From: Pascua guehoae
Taxonomy: Eukaryota; Basidiomycota; Tremellomycetes; Trichosporonales; Trichosporonaceae
Assembly: GCA_001600415.1 (NCBI GenBank)
Contig: BCJX01000005.1
Span: forward strand, 1,854,008 to 1,918,007
Direction: 5' to 3'
DNA: 64,000 bases
This document shows, one piece after another, positions 30,501-42,188 of this stretch. Both the position numbers and the translations under genes were made by a program. Each line of letters begins with the position of its first letter. Position 1 is the first letter of the stretch. The notes beneath the pieces were generated by a model. That model was not told where the DNA came from. It saw nothing but the letters and a program-made list of their open reading frames with translations, and searched no databases.

Positions 30501-30550
30501 CGGGGCGCATGCGTGGGGTCGAACAATACCTCCTCGTGAAGCCGACGTGA
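27530..30550 (+). CDS. BRCT-like protein with an embedded eS31-type zinc ribbon
   Basis: Exons 27530-27619, 27699-27991, 28045-29146, 29210-30127 and 30338-30550 close to 871 residues. Residues 5-125 resemble a BRCT domain (FEGLTFYI.., THVVLQLD, then [15 protein letters not shown] with the conserved Trp). Residues 130-490 are disordered and charged. Residues 494-533 match the eS31/Rps27a C-terminal zinc ribbon: [16 protein letters not shown], then [20 protein letters not shown], with Cys 509, 514, 529 and 532 in the exact C-x4-C-x14-C-x2-C spacing. A Met/Pro/Thr-rich linker follows. The last 90 residues look like a second BRCT ([17 protein letters not shown], then [14 protein letters not shown]). 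BRCT proteins usually act in DNA damage response or telomere binding; the layout recalls Rap1-type proteins, but I cannot assign orthology. The last intron (210 nt) is stop-free and in frame, so it may be retained. Confidence 0.75.
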
Positions 30551-30552
30551 GC

Positions 30553-30740
30553 GAGGGTGAGGAGAAAGAGAGAGGGAGGGGGAGAGGGGGGGAGAGGGAG
30601 AGGCGGAGAGAGAGAGACGGGGGGAGAGGGAGACGGGGAGAGAGGGAGAGGGGGGGAGAAGGAGAGGGGGGGAGAGCGAGAGAGAGCGAGAGAGAGAGAG
30701 GGAAGGATAAAGAGAGAGAAGGAGCGAGAGAAGCGATTTG
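30553..30740 (+). repeat. Purine (GA)-rich low-complexity tract
   Basis: Almost purely GAGAGGG-type sequence directly after the stop codon of the BRCT gene. Confidence 0.85.
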
Positions 30741-31255
30741 GCAGAAAGAGAGGACAGTGATGAGCGGTGAGCGGTACGATACGGGGCGTTCAGAGAGACA
30801 GAAAGAGTGGGATCATACATTGGGATCATACATTGCCATACGATCCGAACATCGGCCAATTTCAATTTGTAGCATACGTAGCCATCCATTTGTGCACGCT
30901 TTGTACAGTGCCATACCGAACATACATTCCCCACCATGCAGTGCGGGACATTGCACACTAGGACATACCAATGGATCACAACCAGCGCCAGCAAACCATG
31001 CCAGAGAGACTGGCCGACGGTTGTGGAGTCATCCTCAATGTCATGAGCAAACTCCCAGTCGAGCCAACATGCCCGCTGCGCATACCACGCGCCTCGATAC
31101 ACCTACGAGCTGTCCACTATATCCATACCATCCTCCAGCTTGCACTGAACCCTGCCAAGTTGCCCCCTTCCATCCCCACTTCCACTATGTGGGTGTCTTT
31201 GCCGGCACCTTGTCCAAGGGACGACATCCGCTACGTGGGCGTATTTGCCGGCACC
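30741..31255. other. Convergent intergenic region
   Basis: Lies between two convergent genes. Holds a short direct repeat (GGGATCATACATTG twice near 30810-30835) and a doubled segment near 31195-31265 (CCGGCACCT..TCCAAG). Confidence 0.4.
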
Positions 31256-34200
31256 TCATCCAAGCGACGACATGGACTCGAGGCGCGACAGGTAATCGAC
31301 GTATTGTTCTGCCCATCAGTCGACGTGCCCACCGTGCCCCTGGATCCTTCTCCATGGTCCAGGGTGCGCCGCACGGTCATGGTCCATGCGGCCCCCGTCC
31401 ATGTCTATCCTCCACCCTCGCCCCCAGCGTCGACCTCGCCTCGTCTACCTCGCCCAGCCCCCACCGCCCCCGGCCCACAGCCCACAGCCCACAGACCACA
31501 GCCCACTGCCCGCTGCCCACCCCACGCCCCGCGCCCCGCGCCCACCCCCGTCCCCCGCTACGGCCCAACCCCACTCACGCAAATACGACAGCGCCCTCAC
31601 ACTGCGCTGCGACACGCCGTCAAAGTCCCCCAGGAGCGTCGACGCGACGTACCGGATCTTGCTCAGCCCCGGAAACGTGTTGACCGCTGCCGTCAGCCAC
31701 ACCAACTCTGTACTGTACATCTTTTCCATCCCTCCCGTCACACCCCCCGTAGGTACGCCGCACCGGGGACTCGCCGCACGCTCGGACCCGCACCGGCCCT
31801 GCGCTCGCGCCGAACCAGCACCTCGGTTCCGAACCACCCCGAACAGAATCCCCACACACACAAACCTCCACACACACACCCCACACGCACCCATCAACTC
31901 CATCGGCAACGCGCGCAGCACCCGCAAGAGGCTGGACAGCACCACATCCCGATCGCCCCTGAACGCCAGCTCGTTTTCGCGCAGGCGCCCCGCGGCGCGC
32001 GCCGTGGGTGCCTGGTGCGCGGGGCGCCAGCGGAGGTCGACGAGGTCTTTGCGGTACTGGGTCGCGACGAGGCGGATGGCTTGCTGGGGTGTTAGTGGGG
32101 GGGGTGTAGGTAGGGCGCGGGGGGGGGGTAAGGGGTGTAGGGGGGGGTGTAGGAGGGGGGGTGGAGGGAGGGGGGAGGGCGGGGGGACGGGGGGGAGAGG
32201 TGTGGGAGTTGGTGAGGAAGGGATTGTGAGGTTTGGGGTGGTGAGGCAGTGAGAGGGCGGGGTGTGGGCCAGGTATACTGCTGCACAGACGGGTTACTGG
32301 CCGTGACTGCAGTGAAGAGGTGATCTATGCACTGCTGAGGATACGCCAGTACATGTACGTCCAGAAAATCAAGACTGCCATGCCACTTTGAGCTCGGTCG
32401 AGCCCAAGTTGGGCATGGACACTCTCTGATGCAGGCGCACCAAGTGGACACACACTTTCCTGCTTGTTGTATCCCACATGTCCCGCGCACCGCCCTGTAT
32501 ACAGGTGCGTCCGGACAGTCTTGAGACTTCCACCTAGAGCTCGGCCTAGTCCAAGTTGCGCATGGGCACTCTCTAGACACTGGCACGGCAAGGGAATATA
32601 CTCATGTGGTCCTGCTTGCTGTATCCGCATGCCGTGCATGCGGCCCTGTAAACGGGCCATGCGCGTACCCAAGCGCAATGTTGCAGTCTCATGACTTTCC
32701 GGACACACTTGTAGGGACCGTGGGCGTGCCCGAGCTTCATGTACTAGGTTCACGACTTTTCGGACACATCTGTACCGAACATGTATGGACGTACCTGGCT
32801 CACGTAGAGGTTGCTCTGCTGTACCCCGATACCGTGCTTTACGGGCGACAGCGAGAGGGAGCGGGCGAGCGGCGGGGCGCCGGTGGTGGGCAGCTCGGGG
32901 CTGCGAGTTAGTCTGGCTCTCCTGTCGCGTCGCCGCTGAGGCGGGCGCGTCGGGGTTACGGCTCCCATTCGGTCGAGTTGGTCCAGGTTCCAAGTTGTTC
33001 CATCTTGTGGTGCAGCTGCAGTCGTTCTCCCACCTCGCTCTCTCGCTCCCCACTCTCTCGTTCTCTCCTTCTCCCACCCAGTCGGTCTCTCGTTTTCGCA
33101 CCCACTCGCTATCGCTCGCTCGAATCACCCCGGTCTTCCAGTTGCTCCATTTTGGGGCGTTGTTGCTCAAGTCGTTATCGCACTCTCTCGCTCTCTCGCT
33201 ACCCCACTCTCTGGCTCTCTTGTTCTCCCATCCTCCGACTTTGTCGTTCCCCCACTCTGCCGTTCCCCGCTCTCTCCTTCTGTCGCTCCCACCCACTCGC
33301 TCTCTCGTTCCCCCACCCACTCCCTATCGCCCGCACCACCCCACTCACCTAGAAATATCATTATCCATATCAAGCGCGAGCGCGAGAAACGCCGGACAGT
33401 CATCAAACAGCCCGTCGAGCTCAGCGATAATCTCGTCCACCTCGGCAATACGCACCACGAGCGCGGTCGATTCCGGCGGCCGAGCGTGGTCCTTTTCTCG
33501 GCGGCTCAGAATCTTGCCCGCGACTGGGGGTGAGCTGACCACGGCTTGCAGTTTGCGGGGTTGGGTGGCATTAACGTGTGGGATTTCGGACGTACCCCTC
33601 CACATGGCCGAGCAGTAGTAGAAGCCCCAGAGGGGCGAGTCGTGCCCGTCGCCCGGGTCGTCGCCGTGTGCGGCGCGCTCGAGGGCGTCGTCGTCACTGT
33701 GGTTAGAGTGAGGCGGGTTGGAGCTGTGGGATCGCGTGGGGGTGCATTTCGTTATGCCCTTGTGGGTACGTTTCTCGGGCAGTTTGCCCTTGGGCAGCAG
33801 CACGGGCGGGATGGAGTTGTGGGGTTGCACTTCGTGACGCCGGTAAATTTCTGGTGCCGTTTGGTCCTTGGGCAGCCGTACACGAGGCTGGACAGATTGG
33901 ACACCCTAGGAGTGCCTTGACAGTCCAGGAGACTCCAGCATGCTGTCACTAAGACGCCACTTCACAGATGGCACAGATGGCACAGATGGCACAGAGATTC
34001 GAACCCGAGACTAGACGTCCACTCACAAAGTCGACGGCAATGCGACGCCCGCACACAGCTCCTCATTAAGCATGACCCGCGCGCCCTCGCAGCACGCCCC
34101 GGACTGGTCGGCAGAGTAGATGAGCCACCACATGCGCCGGTACATTTCGCCCTCGACGGGTTCCATGCCCCCGTATGTCTGCTGTCAGCGGTACGCAAGG

Positions 34201-35103
34201 GGAGAGGTTGACGGACCACCTCGCGGTCGAGGTTGCGCTGGAGGGCGAGGTTCATGTTGGACCCGTTTAGTTCGCGCGACATGGCTGTCATGCCCATGCT
34301 GAACGCGACGCCACTGTGGTTGAGCCGAGGTCGGGGGGATGGGGCTTACGCTGCGCTGGGGGTGAGCTGGGGTCAGGCGGGGCGCGTACCAGTAGATGGT
34401 GTACACTGTGGTCAGCACTACAGTACCTGATCGTTATACCCCTTCATGCCATAGTGCCAGCAATGGCGGCCACTCGCAACTCACACCGATCAGCCGTGTA
34501 CGTCTCATAATCCCGCCTGAGGAAATCCATCACGGAACGAAAACACGCACTGCGCAGCGCCGCAAGCTCGTCGGAAGGCAGGGGCAGGTGGTGCGGGAGA
34601 TGCGCAATGGCCATGGATACGAGGCCGAACACCATGGCCGTCCACTCTTCCTGGCCCGGCTCGTCCTCGCGCCGGTTCGCGAGGTCGGCCTCAAACGACG
34701 GCCGGTGCGGGTACGGTATGAGCCAGAAGACATAGTCGTAGTAGAGCTGCACGATGAGGTCGAGCAGCGCCCGCGGCATGACGCGGTCCAGCGGGCTGGT
34801 GTGCGTCGGCGTGCCGTGCGTGTCCTGCGCGCCATGCGGGTCGTGCGGGTCGTGCGTCAAGTTCGTGTCCGCTCTGCTTTGGATGGGGAATTGGCCAAGT
34901 GAGGCGTTGGCGGCGCCGGCACTCGAGGCCGGGTTGCTTGGGCTCGGTCGGTTGTCTTCGGTCAGCCCGCTCGGCCGGGAATACGGGGATGGCCGCGATG
35001 GACCTGCGGATGGCGGCCGGCCAATCTTTCGACGGTACCTTCGATCAGCTCTTGTCCTCGTACTCGGGTGCTCGGTTTGCTCCATTCTCGTTTTATCGAC
35101 CAT
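31256..35103 (-). CDS. Fungal-specific transcription factor domain protein, at least 9 exons
   Basis: Complement exons: 35103-34485, 34405-34390, 34313-34220, 34178-34027, 33696-33596, 33523-33349, then 32083-31891, 31686-31579 and 31308-31256. Phases agree within the first six and within the last three. The middle homology domain of Zn2Cys6 factors is visible (LYYDYVFWLIPYPHRPSF, then EMYRRMWWLIYSADQSGACC), but no Zn2Cys6 cluster is found in the N-terminal 120 residues, only a basic stretch (RADRRYRRKIGRP). The gap from exon 6 to 7 is 1,265 nt and the phases there do not match, so one exon of length 3n+1 is missing from my model, or the gene is disrupted. The C-terminus reads YVDYLSRLESMSSLG. 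A nuclear regulator is likely; the target is unknown. A TATA-like CTATATTTAG precedes it. Confidence 0.6.
32095..32215 (+). repeat. G-rich tract inside the long intron
   Basis: Runs of up to nine G separated by TGTA or AGG; G4-forming potential by inspection. Confidence 0.7.
32391..32625 (+). repeat. Degenerate direct repeat inside the long intron
   Basis: GAGCTCGG..CCAAGTTG.GCATGG.CACTCTCT and, further on, CCTGCTTG.TGTATCC occur twice, about 145 bases apart. A second, shorter pair (GACTTT.CGGACACA) occurs near 32692 and 32755. Confidence 0.6.
33018..33340 (+). repeat. TC-rich low-complexity tract inside the long intron
   Basis: CTCTCGCTCTCTC-type sequence, pyrimidine-rich on the plus strand and so purine-rich on the sense strand of the gene. 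Confidence 0.75.
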
Positions 35104-35183
35104 TTTCTGCCACCATTACTCTTCCAGACCTTGATCCACAAAGACGAGAACCACCACCCCATGCGCGACGTCTCTCTTAGAAT

Positions 35184-35193
35184 CTAAATATAG
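35184..35193 (-). promoter_or_regulatory. TATA-like element
   Basis: Complement CTATATTTAG, about 80 bases before the ATG at 35103. Two short upstream ATGs (35162, 35126) lie between. Confidence 0.45.
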
Positions 35194-36859
35194 ACCTGGT
35201 GCTTCGACAAAGCAAGTCAGTTTGCTGCAACCGATCGTACACACCAGACGATGCCCCGGAACCCGAGGCGGTTGTTCAAACCAAAGGGCCACTGGTAAGC
35301 TACGGATGCAGCCCCGGCAGTGGCGGAGACGAGGAGCAAAAGAGGAGCAGACAAGGCTACTGGACTCGAGCGACACTCACCCCGGAGGCGGCCCAGGCTT
35401 CTGCCGCACGTGGGTAAATGTACCTGCAGTCAGTATTACACAGCAAGCGCATGCCAACGCACACGCAATGTCCACCTTTGTGCACCCGGTGCACCGCTCG
35501 TCACCGTCCTGACGTTCACATCCGATTCTCAAATCAGCCCCTGTGAAGTTGATGGACGTACTTTCGAACGCGACAGGCTTCGGCGCGGGTCAGTGCTTCT
35601 GGCTTTGCTGACCTGGGCAGTGTCCGCTCACCATCGCAGGCCTCTGCAGCGTGTGGTCAGCGCCAGCCCACGCGGGGGGCACGGTACTCACTGGAAGTCG
35701 TCGTCCTCATCCTGTTACATTCAATAGTAATAGTGAGCGATGCGAAGAGCGATTCGGGCCAACCACGGGATATGTCACAAGCGCAACCTGGATGGAACCA
35801 GTGAGCAGATGGTGCCAGTTTAGGCTACTTCCGGTTCCCGTTGATTACAGCCTGGGTCTCCAGATCTCCTGCCCAAGTCGGCCCGCAGTTGCTCCGACCC
35901 AAACATTCCACAAGCCCACCCAATGCGCCTCAACATTCCTCATGACGGCAGAACCACTGCGCACGTTTCAATGACGTTGGGGTTGTGAAAGCGCAGACCC
36001 GAGTGCTTCCGTGCTTGACGTAACGGTCCGCATTGCAGGTTCCGCATCGTCCTGGTTCTGAGCCGACCGTTTCCGTGATCTTGGTTCCATGTCACTTTCA
36101 ATACTGAACGACGCACGGCTGCATATGACAGGCCGTCTGAACTGACAGCGAACTGGATGCGAACTGGATCTCCGAGACCTCTAGGCTAACTTGAACTCAA
36201 GCCTCTTGCTCTGCGTCGAGTGTTGAGTCATGATGCCCCAAGGAAAGCAGCGATCAGGCTGTAACCAGTTGACAAACGAACGCGTCTAATGCCTCGGACC
36301 CAAGCGGTGGTCATGATGGACCTGATGATGATGCAATCTTCTCTCCATCCCATATGCTTCCCCCTGCCTTTGTTCCTATAGAGACCGCGAACATGACGCG
36401 GTATAGCAGGAACACACTGGAGCATCACGCACGTCGGGGCCAAACGCGTCGCTCATCTCAAAATAGGTAGTTCCACCTGAAGAAACGTACTGACACTGAC
36501 TGGTCACTGGTATACGTCCTCACCCGCAACACCGCTACGACACGTCTTGTGGCGATCTAGAGTCCGCCTCCGAGGTCGTCCCCGACCTTGCTGCGAGTTC
36601 TACCGCGAACACGTCGTTGCCAGCTGCTGAATGTACGTGGAGAGAGGGTATGATGTCCACAGTGCGCATTGCTCCGATGGCCTTTTCGGTCGCGTGTCTC
36701 GCCCTGTAATTGTCGCCACATCCTCTGGAGAACACCTTATAAACTCAGAAGATGAAGAGTGGTGCAACCTTGCTGTCTTTCGCGTTTGACTTCAACCAAC
36801 CAGTCCCTTGACCTTGTTCTCGTCTCGTAAACGTCCTGTCCCAACAACGTTTGTCCATT
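35194..36859. other. 1.7-kb divergent intergenic region
   Basis: No supported gene. Contains the TTATAAA box at 36737-36743 and a CT-rich leader for the gene at 36860. Confidence 0.45.
36737..36743 (+). promoter_or_regulatory. TATA box
   Basis: TTATAAA about 120 bases before the ATG at 36860. Confidence 0.6.
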
Positions 36860-39800
36860 ATGACCACCGAAAATGTCACCTCGCGATACCTCTCCGCGTC
36901 ACTCCCTAAAAGCATGAACGAGCTGCTCGCTCAAAGAGTTGGTACGTGTGGTCGATGGAAACCGGGTCGAAAATGACAAGATTCTGACACTCGCAAGCCG
37001 AGCAGCCCGACGCACCTGCCTTCCAGACCTACCTTCCCGGGAGGACCACATTGTGCACCATGTCTTACCTGGACACCGCCAATGCGGTCGACCATCTCTG
37101 CTGGCATTACCATGAGGTCGCGGGCTTGGGGAACAGCGACCTCAACGACCCTGCCGTCGTAGCCCTCCTCGTCGAGACTGGAGTATGGTCGTTCCTGACC
37201 GAGCTGGCCCTCCAAAAGCTCGGCCATACCCCGCTTGTGCTCTCGACGAACAACTCTGTCCCTGCAATTGCCAACCTGTTGAAGACAACGGAAGCCAAGG
37301 CTGTCATCTACTCGGACAAGTTTGTGGACTCGGCCCGAGACGCAGTCAACCAGCTCAAGCACGAGGGTGGTATTGACGTTTCGGTCGTCGCACAGTCCGA
37401 GTTCGACAACCGGTTCGTCTACGCTTCAAATGATAAACTGGTCTCACTGCCTTTCCTCCCACGGTTTTGCCCCGACGAGGAACAGTCTCGTTCTGCAGTT
37501 ATTCTCCACTCATCTGGGTCGACTGGTGTTCCCAAGCCTATTGCACTCTCCCACTTGGCTGTCTTTGCGACGGCCTCGGGATTTACGCCCCGCTCGAGCT
37601 TGACGACCGCGCCCACGTTCCACATGTTTGGCCATGAGAGCATTGTTTGCGCCTTTCTTGCCGGAAAGGTAGCCGCCGTTTGGCCCTCCCACCTCCCGTT
37701 GTCCGCGAGTAACGTTTGCAAATACTATAACGACCTTCCAGAGCCGCCGAAACAGCTCTTCTCCGTCCCGTACCTCCTCAAAATCATGTCGGAATCTGAA
37801 CAAGGTGTCGAGACACTGAAAAAGTTCGAGGTCGTATATTTCGCAGGCGCTGCACTCCCTGAAGACGTGGGCAATCACCTTGACCGAGCAGGTGTTCGCC
37901 TGTCCAGCGTGTTTGGGTCCACCGAAGCTGGCCGTCTCTTCATGGGAACGCGCGACTATGAAGTCGACCACGACTGGGCATGGCTGCCTGTCCGCGCAGA
38001 TGTTTCGCCCTACATCCGCTTTGAGCCCGTGGGAGACGTATTCAACGTTGTCGTTCTCCCCGGTTGGCCATCGCTGGTTGTCTCCAACCGGCCAGACGGC
38101 TCATACGACACTGGTGACCTGTTTGCCCGCCACCCCACAGACCTTAACAAGATCAAGTACGTGGGACGTATCAACGACACCCTCACCCACACACTTGGCG
38201 AGAAGACAAACCCAGTCCCCATAGAGGACGAAATTTGCGAGTCTCCCCTAGTGAGCGAGGCGATCGTTTTTGGGGACGAGCGCCCCCAGTGCGGAGTCAT
38301 TATCATCAAAGCAGAAGACGCCCCCGACGATGACGAATACATCGAGGCTATTTGGCCCACCATCGTCAATGCCAATGCCCGCGCGCCCACCCACTCGCGT
38401 ATTCTGCGCGACATGATCCGCCTCATCCCCTACGGCACGGATATCCCCCGGGCGGCCAAGCTCAGCATCCTCCGTCGTGGCGCCTACAAGCAGTTTGGAC
38501 CCCTCATTGACGACACGTATAATCGTCTTGAGCGGGGCGACCTGCCAAGGTTGTCCATTACCGACCCTGGCGAGATGCTCGCATTCGTCCGGCAGGTCGT
38601 CCTGACAACCCTTGGCAGGGGACACGATTCCCTCGGCGACGAAGATGACCTCTTTGCCGAAGGCCTCGACAGCATTAAGGCCACGACAGTGCGCAATACA
38701 TTTGTGGAAAAACTCGACCTAGGTGATCGCACGCTGGGTCAAAATGTCGCATACGACCACCTTTCCATTACCAAGCTCGCCATCTTCCTCCTCACGCTAA
38801 CGAGTGGCGGGGACCAGTCCGTCGAAGACGTCGGCGCCGAGATGAACAACATGGTCCAGCGTTGGGTATCGAAACTCGTCCCCCCTGAGCCAGTGACCGA
38901 CCAGTTTGAATCAAGAGGCGAGGTCGTCGTGCTGAGTGGTGCGACCGGGTCCATGGGCGCCCACCTCCTTGCCACTCTCACCGAGCGCGACGATGTCGCC
39001 AGGGTTATTTGCCTTGTGCGCGCCGCCGATAATGTCGAGGCACGCGATCGTGTGGAGAAATCGCTCGCTCAGCACTACCGCAAAGCCCCCTATGACAAGT
39101 GGGCCGCCTATGCAGCCAAGCTCAACTCGACATCCCTGGGCCTCACCTCGAACGCATACACGATGCTGTGCAATACTATCACGGCTATCGTCCACCTTGC
39201 GTGGCCGGTCAACTTTCTGCTCCCGCTCAGCTCATTCGAAGAGCACGTAGGCGCCACTGTCCACCTTCTCAACCTCACCCTCCGGAGCCCGCGTAAATTC
39301 AAACCCTCCTTCTTCTTTGCCTCGTCCATTTCGACTATGGTCGGACAGCCAGCCATCAGAGATAATGGCACCATACTCGAACAGTTCCCCACCACCCCCA
39401 ACTCGGCCCGAATGGGCTACGGCCAGGGCAAGTGGGTAGCCGAAAAGGTGCTCGAGCGCGCCGGCCAACTCGGCGCGCGTGCTACTGTCCTCCGTATCGG
39501 GCAGCTCGTCGGCGACAAGGACTACCAGGGCGTCTGGAACGAGACGGAGGCGTGGCCCCTCATGTTCCGCTCAGCCAACACCGTGGGAGCACTTCCCATG
39601 CTTCCAGACCAGCCCACATGGCTACCCGTGGACCTTGCCGCCATGGCTGCCGCGGACACTCTCATTGCGACGAACCGATCTCCGTCACCAGCCGACCGCC
39701 AACCGCACGCGCGCGTATACCACATTGTCAATCCTGAGATTGCCGAGTGGAGTGTCGTGCTTGAAGGCCTCCGCCTGGGCGGTCTCGAGTTTGATACGCT

Positions 39801-40107
39801 CAGCCCAGAAAAGTGGTATGACCGCCTACGCAACAGCGACCCCGACGTGGCGATGAACCCGACGTACAAGCTTCTCGACTATTACCGCGACATGATCGAC
39901 AGTATCGCTTCGGGGGCCAAAATGCCTTCCTTTTCGACAGAGTCGACGCCCTCGCCTTCGCTGGCCCAAACGCAGGCCATTGATGCCAACATCGTGTCCC
40001 GATGGGTCGGCGCGTGGGCAGAGACTGGTTTCCTGCACATTAGGGGTAGGACCAAGAAGCGTGTGGTTTCCACTGGAGAAACGAATGGCACTGCTGTTAC
40101 GATTTGA
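36860..40107 (+). CDS. NRPS-like adenylation-thiolation-reductase (carboxylate reductase type)
   Basis: Exons 36860-36941 and 36998-40107 give 1,063 residues. The adenylation domain (about 20-530) shows the AMP-binding core HSSGSTGVPKPIALSH, FGSTEAGRLF and YDTGDLF. The thiolation domain has FAEGLDSIKA, with Ser 586 as the expected phosphopantetheine site. The reductase domain has the NADPH motif VVLSGATGSMGAHL near residue 675 and the YGQGK catalytic pair (Tyr 835, Lys 839). No condensation domain is present. This A-T-R layout is that of alpha-aminoadipate reductase-like and aryl acid reductases: activate an acid with ATP, load it, then release it as aldehyde with NADPH. The stretch between the NADPH motif and LGLTSNAYTMLCNTITAIVHLAWPVNF looks shorter than usual. 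At 1,063 residues it is shorter than Lys2, so a specialised-metabolism role is more likely. Substrate unknown. Confidence 0.85.
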
Positions 40108-42188
40108 AAGAGATTTGCCTGATACCGGCCTACGGCAAAAGAGCCCAAAACAAAAATCCATAGTGTACAATGTAGCCTGGTCCCAGTCTAGCATTGTCTT
40201 TACGGAAAGATATGCCAAGATTTTCTGACCTTCCGTCGTACTGTTGGGAAAGTATAGATGTTTGTTATGGCATGTAGTGACTCACGTATTGTTCTTTATC
40301 CTTCTATCCAAACGTACGATCTCCACATAGCGGCGCGACACCGAAACGTCCATCTCCTCAGTGCCCAGGAATATACATACTGGTATGAGGGACCTCCACG
40401 CCGTGCCAATGTTCTGAACGAAACTAGATAGACTAAGACGTGGATGCGCCGCAATTTCTCCACGGAGTAACGCTTGAAGCGGTTCGACCCAAGGACAGCT
40501 CGGTTTTGGGTACTAGCGGTCAACACACCCTGTACTGCTGAGAAAGAACACTAGGGAAGTCATTAGGCTGGACAAAGTAGCCGTGTTGAACCAGACTCAC
40601 GTTCGACTCTCGACAGACATCATGCCCCGGTAGAACGTGGCCACGGCCACCACGTCAACCGTCCCATTCTTCGACTCGGTTGGTGTCGAAATAAGATGCC
40701 AGACACCCAATGAGGCCGAAACCTGACGTCGGTAACTACTTTAGTGGCTGGACTTTCCCAAGAGAAAGCACGTCACGACATCCAACGGAGTCAGTTCAGG
40801 GCCTGTGGCCACAGCTTACACCTGGTGACGCGGCTGATTTCCATTCAGATTCGTTACAGTGCGTTCACGCCAACCCCATCAAAGGAGGGCGGTGAAGCGA
40901 GTCCAGGGATAGAAAGGTTGCTGGAGCGCAGGAAGCGACGCTGATACATGGCGGGGAGAGAGACAGGTGCGATGGGAGTCGATGTCGTAAAACAGAACAG
41001 ACATGGATGTTGTGTCGATGCAGGAGTGCATGTGCACTTTTCCCATCTCACTCGAATGCGGCGGCCCGCAGTACGGCTACCACATCGGCACATTTCACCA
41101 CCCTCGCCGCTGCTTACCCGGTGTTTATCCGCCCACCTGCGACGCCATTGGATAAGACACTGATTCGTTCCAAGAATGGCCCGAGAGATGGAGATGCGAT
41201 CAGCTCAACAGAGGATGCACCCCCAGCTTGCGGCAATGAACGGGCACCACTTGCGGCAGTGAACGGGCACCAAACGCGGCACAGAGTCACATGGGGGGCG
41301 CTTTCCATGTCCCAAGCAGTAGGGCGGGGCCCGCCAGGCCTGCTACTCCTTTGATCAGAGACATGGCCTGCGATCGGGCCCCGCCAAGATGATTGCGACA
41401 AAATACATACATGATGTCCATCTCAGATCGGGCCCCGCGCCAAGCAACTGTGCGCGCCAAGACCTATTTTGAGGCTGCGCGTGATGATTTGACGGGATTA
41501 CAAGCCTGGAGAGTGCCCAAGCGCGGCCCCAACACACCGTAGCGATGTCAAATGTTACACAACTGGACTCTTGCAGATGCTTGCCGTTCGTTCCCCGCCT
41601 CATTGTCATTGCCACCTCGTTCGTTCATTCTTGGTCGATGGTCGCACAGACAGGCACGCATGCACACACGTTGGTGTTCCTGGGGAAGCGGCACTCCAAC
41701 AATAACTGCATGCGGAACTCGCAGCACTCTGCTGTCCCGAAGGTGGGCTCGCGGGTCTCTTCCGCAGAGTTTACCAGTACGTTCGGGTCATTTGGAGCCC
41801 AACAAACGTCATGATCGGCACCCCGCAGGGCTCTGATCGTGTTATCTGGGGCTCCCGGCACTCTTTCCTGCTGCGCCACTATGCCTGTGTCGGCATTTCA
41901 TCACACTACAGGTCACCTGTGTCCCCCTGCAAGTGCGTATGTTGAGGTTGTTCGGGACATTTGGAAGCCATAAACTATTCTAGTCCACACCCCAGCCCAC
42001 CATCGCCATGTGGGCTTTGGGGCTCATTGGGGTCCCGATGCTTCCCCTGCCGGCCCGACAGAGTGGGCAGTGGTGGTTCCAGAAAGCGCCGAACTGTCAT
42101 CTCTTGGGCGGCAGACAGTGGTGACTGGATCTAATATATGTATGTGGCCCAGCTAGCGTCTCTGGGCTCCGTCAACACACCCCTCAAC
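40108..42188. other. 2.1-kb intergenic region
   Basis: No supported gene. A TAATATATG at 42132 may be the TATA element of the next gene. Confidence 0.4.

Noticed and set aside
33967..34020. T-arm-like sequence GGGTTCGAATC on the minus strand next to a GATGGCACA repeat
   Set aside because: No matching acceptor stem, D arm or anticodon stem could be built, and it lies in an intron of the transcription factor gene.
37107..37971. Minus-strand frames inside the A-T-R reductase gene
   Set aside because: Antisense shadows of a strongly conserved plus-strand enzyme.
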